Assembly (NCBI RefSeq): GCF_019175385.1
Contig: NC_083340.1
Coordinates: 24,316,336-24,380,335 of the forward strand
DNA length: 64,000 bases
Direction: 5' to 3'
From: Lycium barbarum
Lineage: Eukaryota > Streptophyta > Magnoliopsida > Solanales > Solanaceae
Below the pieces are notes generated by a model, which saw only the letters and a list, made by a program, of their open reading frames with translations, had not been told where the DNA came from and did not search any database. Positions 9,771-23,060 of this stretch are shown one piece after another. The first letter of the stretch is position 1, and each line of letters opens with the position of its first letter. A program made the translations under genes and the position numbers.

Positions 9771-12400
9771 CAATTATTTTCAAAAATGATTTGAAAGAAA
9801 AACAAGATGAAAACGCTAAGATGAAAATATTAAAGAAAGAAAAGTATTGATAGTACAAATATTAAGAATAACCAAAGTAAAGGAAACATCAGTACTAATG
9901 AAATCGAAACATAAGATAATTGGGCGATAGGTAGTGGGGCCCGGCTCACAAACACGTCATCCATCAAAATTCATACCTCGTTGGGACTTGGTACTACAAA
10001 TTGGGAATCATGCATTATAGATAATTCGCATTCCTCATAATTATTCGCATTGATCATGGAGGAGTGTATTTCACAAGTATTTATAAAAATTTACAACAAC
10101 ATATATTCTTCGGATTTGCGAAAAGGTGTAAATGAAGGAAGCATTGAACAATTTTTGCTTATTATATGCAAATTCTCCAACAAACGTAATCATGCGCTAA
10201 AAGTTCTTCGGCTTCAAGAAGTTTGTTAGTGTAATGTTTTGAACATATGTCATTTTAATGCAGTTTAGCCAGGAAAAATGGTGTTTGATTAAGAATAAGA
10301 AAAATCAAATGAAAGAGAGAATTCGATTTGATGATCATAAAGAAAGCACTCAACCAAACAAATGAGATGACACTAAATAGAGATAAGTTCGATTCTGCAA
10401 ATTCATAAGATAAAAACAATTTAATCTCTCAAGGAAGTAGAAAAATACCAGCGTGGATGGTATGCTATTATAGTGTGTTAGGATATTTTAGAGGTTTAAA
10501 TTCAAAATCTTAATGACTATATGGTTGTCTTTGCCTTTGAAGAAAAATATTTGCTTTAGATTCAAAATCTTAATGACTATATGGTTGTCTTTGCCTTTGA
10601 CGATTTTTTTTTTTTTTGCTGAGCTTCTAAAGGTTAGACGGGTGCAACGTGTTAGGTATTAGTTAAGTTTAACATTTTATTTATTTGATCCAATTCCCCT
10701 ATCTTTTTCTTCGTGCAAGTTTGTTTAGAAAACCTTGCACACTTTTTTCTCAAAAAGTTTCTGAAGAGGAATTTTCTAAAAAAACCTTTTGGGTTCTGGA
10801 CAAAAATTCTACTAACAAAGAACAGCTATTCGAACATTTTTTTTTTCAGGAAAAAGAAAATCTCCAGAGAACTTCTCCTATTGTTTTTTTCTTCTTCTTT
10901 TCATTTAGCTACTTCTTCTTTAAAATACATATAGCCCTTTTGACAATTATATTGGTCCACTTACGCCCTTTCATCATTATAAATTGAGATCAATATCTAA
11001 AGTTCCAATTATTTTCGGAAAAGGTGAAAATGATAAAAAGCTTCTAATTAAGGTTTAGTTTAAATGAACTAAAGAGCTAACGTGCTGTTGAATAGTCTAA
11101 TTTACACCATATAACTTTAGTTGATACACGAAAAAAATATGTATAATTTTTTAGTCCCTAGTAACTTTAAACTCATTCAAAGTTTACATGAATTCTCCAT
11201 TTGTAGATTAAAAAAAATAGTTAACTTGACATTACGTTCTTTTCAATTGAGTCTTAACGTTGGAAGGAGGAAAAAAGATGTAGAAAGGGCACGCATTGCA
11301 CATATTATCCCAAATGCATTATCCATTGCATGCACATCTAATACCTAATAAGACAAAAAATATCTAACGTACCATGTAAGAAATTTCAATTATTCTATGT
11401 AAAAAGTGAAATAAGTTCAACTAGTCATAAAATTTTAAAAGAAATTGCTCAAGAAAATGACTCATTATAAAGTGGAAATAGCAAAGCTCTTCCTAATTTA
11501 TGAGAAATACTCCCTTCGATTCGAAATATTCATTTAACGTAATTTGTTGCTGATTGTTTGATGCTATGTATGTATCAATAAGAATAGAGAAAATTACCAA
11601 AGAATCACGAGACACAATAATGAGAAAGTTCATCAGAAATAACTTATAGTACTAATTTTTAAATTAATTTTTCATATGGAAAAGAAATTTTTTCACTTTC
11701 AAATAGTAACATTTTATTTACTTAACAAATTTCACTAGAGGGTGAAGTGTCAGAAGACCTAAACTAGAGGGTGTTTGGTTTAAATTCATGCTAATCATTG
11801 GACAACTCATATACAATTACATACATATACACAATGAGTATAATAGCAAGTCAACAACAGAGAGAACAGGCTGAAAATAGAGAGCGTGATATAGACGCGC
11901 CATGAAAGTACGTCACCTCGTAAAAGGCGGGGAGCAACCTCCGTCCTCTTCAATTTAAAAAACATAGCGATCCCTGTGTGTCTAGTTGCCACCACAAAAA
12001 ATAGTAAATACTCTTACCACTCTTACAAACTATATATATTATATACTCACTACCATCTGAATCATTTCTTCTTAAACAATACATACAAACAAGAGAGAGA
12101 GAAAATCGTTTAGAGGGTGTTCTTGAATTAGAAAAAAAAAATGAATGTTGTCCATATTTGATGAAAATTGTGATGAAAAAAAGGAGTGCTATGAATCTAA
12201 CCAGAAAAACGAGCACATATTTATAAAAGAGGGCGGGTTTTCCACTGTATAAAATATTGAACGCATAAGAAAATAAGAAGACTTACAAAACGCACATGGC
12301 TTCTTGAGTTTGTTTCTTTTGGTCTCCACATATATTTTTTTTTTTTTTGAATTATTTTTTTGTTTTGGTTTCACATGGTCACCTTTTACATTCTTCATAA
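9771..12400. other. AT-rich intergenic DNA upstream of the histidine kinase gene
   Basis: No convincing coding sequence. The longest frames (10685-10987, 11121-11348, and short minus-strand frames near 12.0-12.4 kb) are T- or A-rich with no domain. An actcccttcgattcgaaa stretch near 11511 resembles one end of a Stowaway-type MITE without a visible partner. TATA-like words (tttataaaag near 12218, gtataaaata near 12248) could belong to the promoter of the downstream gene, but the transcription start cannot be fixed from sequence. Confidence 0.45.
10501..10600. repeat. Tandem duplication with 60-bp period
   Basis: The 40-bp string beginning ttcaaaatcttaatgactat occurs identically at 10501-10540 and 10561-10600. 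The 20 bp between the copies is repeated only partly. It is a simple local duplication with no coding content. Confidence 0.9.
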
Positions 12401-12419
12401 TGGTCCAAAGGCTTGTAGT

Positions 12420-13549
12420 ATTATTTTTATCTTTGACTGAGCACTTTCAAGAGATTCTTTCAGATCTACAGTGAAAAAGAAGAAAGTGGGTTGCTCAGGA
12501 AATATTCAACCAACTTCCTTCTTCTTCTTCTTCTTGTTTTGGTTTTTGGTTCAATACATAAAGTTTCAAGAATTCTTGAAAACTAAGAAAGGTGGCTACT
12601 TTTAAGCTATTTGGTTGACTTTGGTATCTGTGTACGTGAAATTTTGATCTCAATTTGCATTGGAATAAGCAAATTTGAGTTGCCCATTGTATGATGAATT
12701 AGTTGATATCAACACTTGGCTATTTGTCAAGTTTTTTTTCTTCTGAATTATTAATCTGTAAGGTGAAATATGTGTCCCACCTCAATTATGTTCTTGAATT
12801 GTATTCTTTATGTTCTTGTTGGAAGTTGTAGTAAAGGGTGATTTATAAAAATAAAAATAAAAAAAATAAAAAAAAACTTTTTCTGTTTCCACCTCATTTC
12901 ATTTGTTTCATTGATTTTAAGTTGTTAGTAGTTTTTTCAAGAATTAACATCATGAGCTTTTGATTGCAGAAGAAAAATTTAGTTCAAATCATTGAGAATT
13001 TTTTTCCTAGCTTCTGTTGTAACAATAAAAAACTGGCAAAGTTGACGTTTTTCATTAGTGACTTGTGATTATTGCTGATGATGGTATCAATATTCACATC
13101 CCGTATTTGGATCTTTAAAAAAGGCCTTCTTAATGCTTGTTGAAATCTCTCTAAGAATCAGTTTTCAGTTGTTCTATTGAAGAAAGGTGTAGTGGCTTTC
13201 TGGCCTGCAATTTGATTTTATCTGTTGTATGTATCCTATTGATTATGTGTATATTCATCCATTTTCTCTGTGTTGCACTTGTGTCTCAACTAATACATAA
13301 GTCTCAAATTTGGTTCTTCCAATAAGGATCAATACACTTATCTTTCTTAATCATTTTGTTTGCAGACATTGTTCAGCAGTTGAGCTGAAGGATCTTGAAT
13401 AGTCACGTGTGTCTAGAGACAATTTTACGTTCTCCTTCTAGCTCTCAGTGTTGAGGATCTTATTGAGAATTCAATTCAGTTAAGCTCAGATGCGAGAATT
13501 GTAGTGGTAGTTTGACTTTCGGGTTGTATGTAATATTGAATAAGTCCAA
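12420..13549 (+). promoter_or_regulatory. Probable 5' leader of the histidine kinase gene, with a leader intron
   Basis: The 1.1 kb before the start codon is T-rich and has a good acceptor (tttgtttgcag, ending at 13366) followed by less T-rich, exon-like sequence to the ATG. A donor near 12760 (ctgtaaggtgaaat) is one candidate. A 5'-UTR intron is therefore likely but the donor and transcription start are inferred. Pyrimidine-rich cttcttcttcttctt at about 12520 is typical of plant leaders. Confidence 0.45.
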
Positions 13550-16500
13550 ATGGTTTGCGAGATGGAAAGTGATCAAGCAGATGACATGGAGTTCGAAGTG
13601 GAAGTGGAAGAACTTTCGTCAATGTGGCCTGAAGATATGAATGAGGCTGGAAAACAATTCAACATAGATAGGCCAGGTGAAGATCAAGATATGTTGGAGG
13701 ATGTTACTATCAATGATGATTCGACCATAGTTGATTTCAAGCGCCTTGTGGAACTTACTAATTATAGCGAGAGAGGGTCATCTCAGTTGGCTTACTTAGT
13801 AAAAAACTGGGAATCTAAACAGGAAAATGCTGTAAGGCTACTTAGAGAAGAGCTTGACAATCTTAGCAAGCAACAACAAGAATCAGAGCTGAAGAAATTG
13901 GAGATATTGGAGAAGTATCAATTCGAGGAAGAAAGGTATGGGGGTGATAAGCGTCCAATCTCTATATTGGATGAAGAATTGAAGAGATACATATTTCAAG
14001 AGGCTCCTAGGAAAAGGAACGATGTGAGGGTTCAAGATAAACTAGAAATAGATGCTGAGTATGACAGCATAAAGTACTGGAAGCAAAGAGCTAAACATTT
14101 GGAGAAGTTGTTGGAAGCGAGTGTTCACCGGGAGCAAATACTAAATGAGAAATTGCAGGAAAGCATAGAAAATCTTGAAAGGCAGTCCTCTCCAGTGGAA
14201 GAATTATCTCAGGTTCTGAAAAGGGCAGATAATTTCTTACACTTTGTCCTCCAGAATGCACCAGTTGTCATCGGCCACCAGGTCAGTTTTCTCTTAGAAT
14301 GATTTGATGAGTATTCACCTTACCTAAATTGGAAGTGCTCCCAGTTTCTTGTTTATCATCTTTAAAGATGCGCCTGAGCTTAGGACACTATTCAAACAAT
14401 GGATTAATCAAGTACTTGGGCTATAGTCAACTGCTTAATTTGGTTAAGTGGTATAAAGCCATTGTAAAAACACTTCTTCTGCTCTACTAACAACTAGGAC
14501 ATATGAATCTCGCAGATTGTGTTAATTATTCAAACACCAGTTACTTTTTTATTAAAACCATGCATCTCTAACCAATCAAAATAAGAAGAGAAGAGCTAAC
14601 AATTGATGCCTGTATGGTGGGCTTCTTTGCATGACCTTTTAGGTTCAACTTAAGCCAGATAATGGAGTAATCACTTTTGAATATATTTCACATGGAAAAC
14701 ATTTTTACTTGTTAATATCCTAGTCAAAATGTCTTGTAGTGTTTGTTTGCATCAGTTGCAAGTTTGAGAAAGTGCTGGCTTCCAGCATAGTCCAATTGGT
14801 ATCAGTAGAAAATTCAAGTCACACATAGTGAGCAGTCTTACTCTCTTTCCTCAGTTGTTGTAAGAAACAAAAGTTTGATCGGATATCTCCACATACCTTA
14901 TTATCTGAAAGTTTTTCTGCTCAGATATTATAAGCAATTGGGATGATGAAATTTTCATTCTACTCATTACCCCAATCCCTCTTCCTAGATATAATCGCCC
15001 TCATTTGTAAACAGATGTTGGATCATTTCCAAATCTTCTTTAACCTCTACATCGTTTTCCTTCAACTAGTTTAAAGGCGTATTATTTATTGATGTCTTAT
15101 GTTCGGAAGCAACTAACTGTTCAAGATATTATGTTGTGCAGGACAATGAGTTACGCTATCGCTTTATCTACAATCATTTCCCAAGTCTGCGTGAAGAGGT
15201 ATATCAACCTTAATATGCTTTAGAACTTCTCCTTCAAAATATGAGGTTGCTCAATATTCTCTTGGAGTGGAATCTAGTTTCTTCCTATAATTCATCAGTT
15301 CACTTTGATGAAATTTCTTTGGCATTTAAAATCTGCTATGTTTTTTACTCAATCATACTTATATTTCAGGACATCATCGGCAAAACAGATGTAGAGATTT
15401 TTACCGGTTCCGGTGTAAAGGAATCTCAAGACTTCAAAAGAGAGGTTTTGGAACGGGGAATACCGGCAAAGAGGGAAATTACATTTGACACAGGATTATT
15501 TGGGTCAAAGACTTTTCTAATATATGTTGAACCTGTGTTCAGTAAGGCAGGAGAGACCATTGGTGTAAATTATATGGGAATGGAGATAACTGATCAGGTG
15601 AGTTAGATTCTTTACCAGTAACTCTAGATTCTTCACCGGTTACTCTTGTTGGTATTCAGCAGTAATTTTTCCCAGGAAGTTTGAGTTCTGATGTTCAAAA
15701 CATCAGTTTATCATCAATGTATTTTTTGGTGAATGATTCATGGAAGCTCAGCAATGTTACGGTCAAATTGCAGGTAAGAAAAAGAGAAAAAATGGCAAAG
15801 CTACGTGAAGAGATAGCTGTACGGAAGGCCAAGGAGACTGAACTTAACAAATCTATTCACATAACAGGTTCATTTACATATTATAAGCTTTATGTACATA
15901 TGTGAAGTCAGCTGCTGGAAGAATAATCATCACTAAGGTTATATACTTCTATTTGTTGCAGAGGAAACAATGCGAGCAAAACAAATGCTTGCAACCATGT
16001 CTCATGAGATTAGATCTCCTTTGTCAGGAGTAGTCAGCATGACCGAGATTCTTTCTACCACAAAACTGGACAAGGAACAGCGTCAGCTTGTGAATGTAAT
16101 GTTGTCTTCAGGAGACTTGGTTCTTCAACTAATAAATGACATCCTTGACCTTTCCAAAGTCGAGTCAGGTTCAATTTCATCCTCTTTTCTTTTGCGTTGC
16201 AGTATTTGCTAAAAATATTTGATGCCATCTCCCAGATGTTTGTATTTGGATGTTTCGACGAATCGTGTAGATCTAATTTTAAAAAAATTCATGAGCTTTT
16301 CATTTGCACTCTCGTCTGGATAGTTGAAGGACAGAGTTCAATAAATGAAATGCTTACGAATATACTTCTATCCCAAAGTGACCTTTCTAAGTTATAATAT
16401 TTGCTTTTCTATGTGTTGAAGTATTTGGACAAAAAGAACTTTGCAAACTTAAGAAATATTTTCTTCTGTTTAGATTCCTTTTGGATTAGACAAGTTTTTA

Positions 16501-19500
16501 CTCTCTGGAATTTTCTGTGAACAACATTTAGTGATTTTGTTTCTTGTCTTAGCAGAAATTAACTACATATACTTTGATTAACTTGATTGTCCTGTAAAAA
16601 AGTTACTGTCTAATTCTTCTTCAGGAGTAATGAAGTTGGAAGCCACAAAATTCCGACCCAGGGAGGTTGTAAAGCATGTCTTGCAAACTGCAGCAGCATC
16701 ACTACAGAAAATATTAACATTGGAAGGCCACATTGCTGAAGATGTTCCCCTTGAGGTAAGATTTCTCATAGACTATTTACATTGATGGTAACCTCGCCCC
16801 ATCGTTTGACCCTAATTATAAGAACATGACAGCAAAAAATCTCAGAAGATATCAGTTGACCTATTACTTATCCTTATACATGTCTAACTGCTTCTACCCA
16901 CTCCAACCCCCCCAAACCCCAAAAACTCATTATCTTTGTAGTTTTATCTTTTCTGAGCTTCCTACTGAAGAGTTTTCTTTACATCAGGTTATCGGGGATG
17001 TACTAAGAATTCGCCAGATTCTCACGAACTTGATCAGGTATGAAAATCTATTGGTGGCTGAAGGTCTCTATGGTGCTAGATCTTTCATGTTAATAGTGCT
17101 CGGTACTGAAAACATCTGCTGCATATTCTGATTTCTTCTCTAGTCTTCCTCTCATTTACTGCAAATGGGACATATCTACCCAGTGGAAAGGAAATGAAAT
17201 GTGTACATCCTTCTTTTACTTGAGCATGCGAATTTTTGCCATCCTGTTATTTCATAGTACAGTACCAGCAGAGTTTTTTTTTTTTTAATTGGGGCATAAA
17301 AGCACATACCATTCTCCAACTTTTGCTGAAAATTCCCCATAAATAACTGTATGGAAGACGTAGGAAACCTGAGTAGTTTCTTATGTTATGCAGCAATGCT
17401 ATAAAATTTACTCATGAAGGAAAGGTTGGTATAAAGCTGTATGTGGTTCCCGAGCCATGTACTCTTGTCAAACAAGGATCTCATAAGAGAATGGCTTCTG
17501 ATAATTCAAAGGTTTTAGCAAAGATATGTAAAGAAGATAAGTGTACATCACCATCTCACAACGCCCTTGATCGAAAAGGCTCCGGTGGATGCAAAGATGC
17601 TGATTGTCAAAATGAAAGATCGATGCAGAATGGGGAGTGCAATTATTCGGAACAAAATGGGGCTTCAATAGAAGATGAAGTGGTTGATCCTAAGCAACAG
17701 GAAACAACAGTGTGGATACGTTGTGATGTTTATGACAGTGGGATTGGAATACCAGGTATGTTTTACAAACTCAGTCTTTCTTGCTTAGTCCGTTGACATA
17801 TTAATGATGCCATGACCTGGTTGCTGGTCCATAAATTTCATGGAGTACCATTGACCTTATTTTGTATACAGTTTATGTTCAGTGCACTGACAGTTTAAAT
17901 ACAACAACAACATACTTAGTGAAATTCCACAATGCACTGACAGTGTAAATAATTTTCAAAATATTAGGTTAAAGTAACTTTCCACATGAAGTCTGATATG
18001 ATAATTTTGAAAATAGAGTGATAGCTTGCTATGACCGGTTAAGTTGCACTGATGGTGCCAAAATTATTTACATTGTCAGCGAATATAACTTGAAACTCTT
18101 TTGTAGAATCTTTAGTTTTTTTTTTTTCCTTCAAAAATTATGGTTCTAATGTTGCTAAGCCAGTTTTACCTTGATTAACAGAAAATGCTATACCCACTCT
18201 ATTCAAGAAATATATGCAAGTCGGAGCAGATACTGCTCGGAAGTATGGTGGGACAGGACTAGGATTGGCAATCTGCAAACAACTGGTAATTCTCAAAAGC
18301 TTCTAAATTTCATTTACTTTCAACTTTGTTTTCGAATAGAAGTTCAAAGATTTAAATATGTGCCATTGAGAAAATTTTGGAGAAATGCAAAGGATGCTGT
18401 TCTAATAGGTTCATTTTGACCCGCCTTTCATCATTTCAGGTTACTTCATCCTAGTTAGGATTGGGTCTGCGATGGACAAAATAATCATAAAAACCTGCCT
18501 ATATTGTCCCTAAACACATAATAGTTGGTCGCTATTTTACCTAACTTATTGATCATTTAGCACAATGAAAGCTTTTTATGTTTGACACTCCAAATCCCTA
18601 TCCAGAATCTTGTTAGTAATGTGATAGCTTCACAGTGATAGCGCATTAACAATTTTCAACTTCAAGACTTCCAAAACATTCTTCTGATTTTATGGATCGT
18701 GCAAAAGGTGTCTTAATTTTTTAGGACTCGTCATTAGTTGTCCTGCTTTTTGGAAATGAATCCAAGCTCGGGATAGCTTTCGAATGGAGTTAGCTTTATA
18801 TAAAAAACATATGCAAAGTCTTGAAATGTCGGACAACGAACCCCTATAGACCAAGGGCCGACTTATATTCTTTAGAAAGTTTATTAATTAAAGTCTTAAG
18901 AGTTTTCAAAATGGAAGAATGCGAAGTAATTGAAATGCCCTCAAGTATCATTTTATAGTCCACAAGCACTGCCACATTATACTGCAACTCAAATTTTGGC
19001 ATAGCATTTTCCCTTATACTGAAATGACTTATGTTGAACTGTCTATGATATTAGTACTTACCTTGACCCCTCATTTTCTAATTGAACAGGCTGAGCTTAT
19101 GGGAGGTCATATGACTGTATCGAGCAAAGAGAACCATGGATCTACATTTACATTTATTCTACCTTACAAGGTTTCACCAGTATGTGATAGTTCAGATGAT
19201 AATGAAGAACTCTCCGAAATGGACAATCATGATACTTCTTCCGAAGGAAATGATGATGACATAAATTCCGGTTTTTTCCAATTCCAACCGCGCACTTTAG
19301 GTTCCTTGTTTTCTTCTCACAGTTCTGGAAGAGCCACAAAACTTTCAGCAAACAGTTTTGGGTTTAACACTTTGAATAAGACTAATGGATTGTCAGTGAA
19401 CTCCCATTATTTCCCTCTAGATAGCAATACATCAAAAGAGTCGGGTTCAGTAGAAGATGCATGTTCAGTAGCAGATGCTGTTGAGACATCTTCTGAGCCT

Positions 19501-20895
19501 GAATCTTCCTTCAGGCACACCCGAAATTCTGGCAACCCAAGCACGTCTGGTAGAGACCAAAAGATTAACGGTATTTTAGATCATCAGCTCCATAACCCTT
19601 GTTTATCTTCCGCTAATTCTGCAACTACAAACAGAGATCAGGGTGAAATTACAAGGAGAATAGAAAAAAGTCAGATACAGGAACAACCTGATAGAAGTTC
19701 CGAGTGCTCTTCTAGCAACGGTGCAAACATTTTGAAGACCTCTTCGAAACCCAAGATCCTTCTCGTAGAAGACAACAAAATACTTGTGATGGTAACACGG
19801 TCGATGATGAAGCAGTTGGGTCATGACTTAGATATAGTGAACAATGGATTAGAAGCTGTGCGTGCGGTTCAACGTGACAGATATGACCTCATTCTAATGG
19901 TATATTAACTAAAGTTTGGTTTTTCTTTCAGTAAAGCTTTTGTATGTGGCATGTTTATTTACTTGTTCTCAGGCTCTACATAGAATAATGGCTTACATTT
20001 GGTAGTATTAAATATTATCCAGGGAGGTACTGATACTAACTTGTGCTGGAAATTATTTTATTTGTACAGGATGTATGCATGCCAGTCATGGATGGGCTTC
20101 AAGCTACAAGATTGATACGATCATTTGAGGAATCTGGTAACTGGGATGCAGCAAAAGATGCTGGCATTGATGAAGAGGTGTCTCCTTCAAATTCCTCACA
20201 GAGAAGCGATGAATCCTCCACAAAGCGGATTCCTATAATTGCAGTAAGAACCTACACTCTCGATGCCTAATTACTTGTGCTTTACGGCCTTTATTGTTCC
20301 ATATTATCTCTTGCTTGTTCCATTTTTCTTTCTGTTGTTGGTGACCTAACAGTATCATTCTTATAATCCTTTCGTATGCACTAACTAAAAAAAAAAAAAT
20401 CTAGGACTGAATGTTTAAAGTGATACGTTTCATACTAAAGTAACAAAATTATTGAACTTAATGAAAGATAGGAATTGAATCTGAGTAACCAGGAAAATTT
20501 CATTGCCATAGCTGCAAGAGGTATACATATCAATCACCCCCAAGAATTGTACCCTTTCACAAGCCATTTCAGTACAAATGTCTATAAATTGTGATCTAAC
20601 TGGCTTCATGTGGAAAATCAGGCTATTGAATCTTAAGTTGCTAAGATATTGAAGTCTCCAAATACTAGGACATTTATGTGTCTAGCCTCGTTTTTTCGTT
20701 GTGTGATGCAACCTTTTCTTCAATCAATTTTCTGTTGCAGCTAACAGATGAAACCTGTTTACTTTATCGCAGATGACAGCCAATGCATTATCCGAAAGTG
20801 CAGAAGAGTGTTATGCAAATGGTATGGACTCTTTTGTATCAAAGCCAGTTACACTCCAAATATTAAAAGAGAGTCTTCAACAGTATCTACCATGA
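13550..20895 (+). CDS. HK5: Hybrid histidine kinase, AHK5/CKI2 type (12 coding exons, 1023 aa)
   Basis: Exons with GT-AG borders: 13550-14281, 15142-15198, 15370-15597, 15774-15867, 15962-16168, 16625-16755, 16988-17037, 17394-17755, 18182-18285, 19090-19899, 20070-20243, 20773-20895. They sum to 3072 bp and join in frame. The start MVCEME and the early SSMWPED segment are those I recall for Arabidopsis AHK5. No transmembrane segment is seen, so it should be a soluble or peripheral kinase. Residues about 80-225 are charged coiled coil; about 225-345 form a PAS domain. The H box [10 protein letters not shown] has the phospho-acceptor H385. The ATPase has N box SNAIKF (N501), DSGIGIP (D614) and [11 protein letters not shown] serine-rich acidic linker precedes the receiver: E882/D883, acceptor D926 in [10 protein letters not shown]985, K1007. 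All catalytic positions are intact. Known family roles are H2O2-dependent stomatal closure, ethylene/ABA root responses and pathogen response, by phosphorelay to HPt proteins. About 100 residues longer than the Arabidopsis protein, mainly through linker and loop insertions. Confidence 0.93.
17883..18083. mobile_element. Foldback/MITE-like element in a histidine kinase intron
   Basis: The left arm tgcactgacagtgtaaataa is inverted at the right as a ttatttacattgtcag-type arm (about 18064-18080), both around a short interior. The arms suggest a small MITE in the intron between exons 8 and 9. A 32-bp insertion interrupts the left arm. The superfamily is not determined. Confidence 0.6.
17901..17932 (-). 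mobile_element. Very short 5'-truncated SINE with 18-bp target-site duplication
   Basis: On the minus strand these 32 bp read as a SINE end: ttgtggaatttcactaagta followed by TGTTGTTGTTGT. They are flanked by 18-bp direct repeats at 17883-17900 and 17933-17950, identical but for one base. A poly-(TTG) tail, a matching 3' end and a long TSD are what abortive LINE-mediated SINE insertion leaves. Confidence 0.6.
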
Positions 20896-21030
20896 CATCT
20901 TTCCTTGTAAATGTATGCACCTGTACAGGAATAGAAGAAAAAAAAATGAATGTGTTAGGAAATTTTGTAATCCGTGTATCAAGTTGCTGTGCTGCTAGTT
21001 GTCTTGCTCAGAGTAATGTACATTAATAGT
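20896..21030 (+). other. Probable 3' UTR of the histidine kinase gene
   Basis: T/A-rich sequence directly after the TGA at 20893-20895, with no further receiver-like coding. The polyadenylation site cannot be fixed; tgtacattaatag near 21015 is one candidate region. Confidence 0.5.
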
Positions 21031-21559
21031 CTGCCTTCTGTTCCTCAACTATACTAGTCCTCATAGCAGCAACTCACATATCTGAAACTGATGTGGACTT
21101 ACCAAAAATGGAAAGGTTTTTTATGAATTCCATTGAAGAGGGAAAAAGGTATGAGAATAATTATTACGTATCGATACGTGTAATATAATATTAATTCTCA
21201 CTCACTCACTCACTCCACTTAATTGCTAGTTGCCTATCCCAACTTGCTTGGGATTGAGGCTCCCTTATTGTACTAACTCCACTTACCCAACCCCCTACGA
21301 CCACCCCACCCCAACCCCAAAATAAAAATAGAGAGGTCTGCAATAAAAGGAAATTGTTTTCAATTTGTTACTTCTTCATGTTGATTGAAGTACGAATAAA
21401 TTCCAATTAATCTCCATAACCTTTTGTGGTTAGAGTAAGGAGGACCCTTTCACTTCTTGAAACGTTTTAGAATAATGACATTTTCCATTCAATTACGATA
21501 TTTTCCGTTCTTACTTTTTAACTTTTCAAAATAATTATTGATGGAATATTTTTAATAAT
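21031..21559. other. Intergenic DNA with a short repeat and a SINE-like tail
   Basis: No coding sequence. It holds an actcactcactcactc run near 21200. At about 21229-21262, gcctatcccaacttgcttgg followed by gattgaggc resembles the 3' end of the Au-type plant SINE. The last bases, taataat (21553-21559), are the left flank of Copia-2. Confidence 0.45.
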
Positions 21560-22043
21560 TGTTGGAATAATTGATGATCACTCCGGTGCGGATCCGATCA
21601 ATGGTGATGATGTAGAGAAGACGAAGATATCGAAATGTAAAGACAAACGCATACTTGGACCATTTGAAAGTTCAAAACTTTAAACATATTTTGGGCCACT
21701 TACACAATTGGGCCTATCTACGCTTTGGGCTAGCTGTTTCTCAAATTGCCAGACCACATAAACTGGCCCAAAATGATAACTTTCATACACACGTATACAC
21801 AATGAATACATACATAGTAGGTTCTAGAATTTTCATAGGTGTACATTCTATTTTGTATAGATACTATATAGATGAATGATGACAAGTGTATAGTACTATA
21901 TTTAGGAGTAGAACAATGGTATATTTCCAAGTGTATAGGTAGCTAGATTTGAGATTTCTTTCTTTTGCTATTTATAGGAACCTTGTATAGCCTTTACAGA
22001 TCATAAAATATACATAAAAATTTCTCATATCTTTTCTATTCTA
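21560..22043 (+). repeat. Copia-2 5' LTR
   Basis: Starts tgttggaataattgatgatc and ends cttttctattcta. It shares nearly all of its sequence with the right LTR but has a few per cent scattered differences by eye, for example atgatcactccggtgcgg against atggtcactccgatgagg. Confidence 0.9.
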
Positions 22044-22046
22044 ATA

Positions 22047-22058
22047 TGGTATCAGAGC
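22047..22058 (+). other. Copia-2 primer-binding site
   Basis: TGGTATCAGAGC, an exact complement of the 3' end of initiator tRNA-Met, three bases after the LTR. It sets the orientation and the LTR border. Confidence 0.95.
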
Positions 22059-22148
22059 AGGTGCTCTAATCTATTCGAAATTCTGTTTCTTCTTCCTTTT
22101 AAAACCTCACTTTACACTCAGTTTTTCATCCTTTCTTGAACACCAACA

Positions 22149-23060
22149 ATGGTTGATAACACAGAGGTGACACCAACTGCAGTGGTTCCAACTGAAGTTA
22201 TACATGCTTCACACCCCTACTTCATGTCCTTTTCAGACACACCAGGAATGCAACGGGCGAATGTACATTTTGATAGCAAGAGTTTTGCTGGTTGGAAAAG
22301 AGGTATGCTGATTGCTTTTGCTGCAAAGAACAAGGTCGGGTTCATTGATGGAACTTCACCAAAACTAGCAGAAGACTCAGATCTGCAGAAAGCATGGTCA
22401 AGGTCAAATAGTATGGTAATTTCTTGTCTCTTAAACCCACTTTCTAAAAAAATTTCAGAAAGTGTGATCTATTTTGCTACTGCTAAAGAGATTTGGAGTG
22501 ACTTAGAGGCTAGGTTTGGCCAGAGTAGTGGTGCAAAACTGTTCGAACTACAAAAAGAACTAAGTGATCTAACACAAGGATCAAGTGACATTGCTACTTA
22601 CTATACCAAGATGAAAAGACTCTGGGATGAGCTTGAAATTCTAGACTCTTTCAACTACAGCTGTGTGTGTACCTGTGAGGCAAAAGCAAAAATGATTAAG
22701 GAAAAATAGGATGAGAAGCTGGTAAAGTTCCTAATGGGACTAAATAACATTTATCGTGGTGCTAGAGGTAACATACTAATGATTTCCCCTCTTCCTTTTG
22801 TTGCTACTGCTTATGCTCTACCAATGCAAGGAGAAACAAAGAGAAATGCATTCTACAACTAAGTACCCAGAGGAATCCTCCTCCTCTTTCATTGATGCTG
22901 GATAGGGTGGTCAAAGGCCCTTTTTCAATGATAACAAGGGTCAGAGAGGTGGTTATACCAACAAGAAATCAACCATTGTCTGCAGCTACTGCAAGAAAGT
23001 TAGTCATACTATTGACCAATTCTACAAAGTTAAGGGTTTCCCCTCTAATTTCAAGTTCAT
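22149..23060 (+). pseudogene. Copia-2 gag
   Basis: An ATG frame of 186 codons (22149-22709) opens with MVDNTEVTPTAVVPTEVIH and has the Gag landmarks KSFAGWKRGMLIAFAAKNK, WSRSNSMVISCLLNPLSKKI and TYYTKMKRLWDELEIL. A TAG at 22707 stops it, but the same frame continues as DEKLVKFLMGLNNIYRGARG, so the stop is a lesion. The zinc knuckle near 22975 reads CSYCKKVSHTIDQF: the fourth zinc ligand, normally Cys, is Phe. Gag packaging would be impaired even without the stops. Confidence 0.9.

Noticed and set aside
13550..20895. Histidine kinase as a pseudogene, because single frames are short and broken
   Set aside because: All breaks coincide with good GT-AG introns. The joined coding sequence is continuous and every catalytic residue is present.
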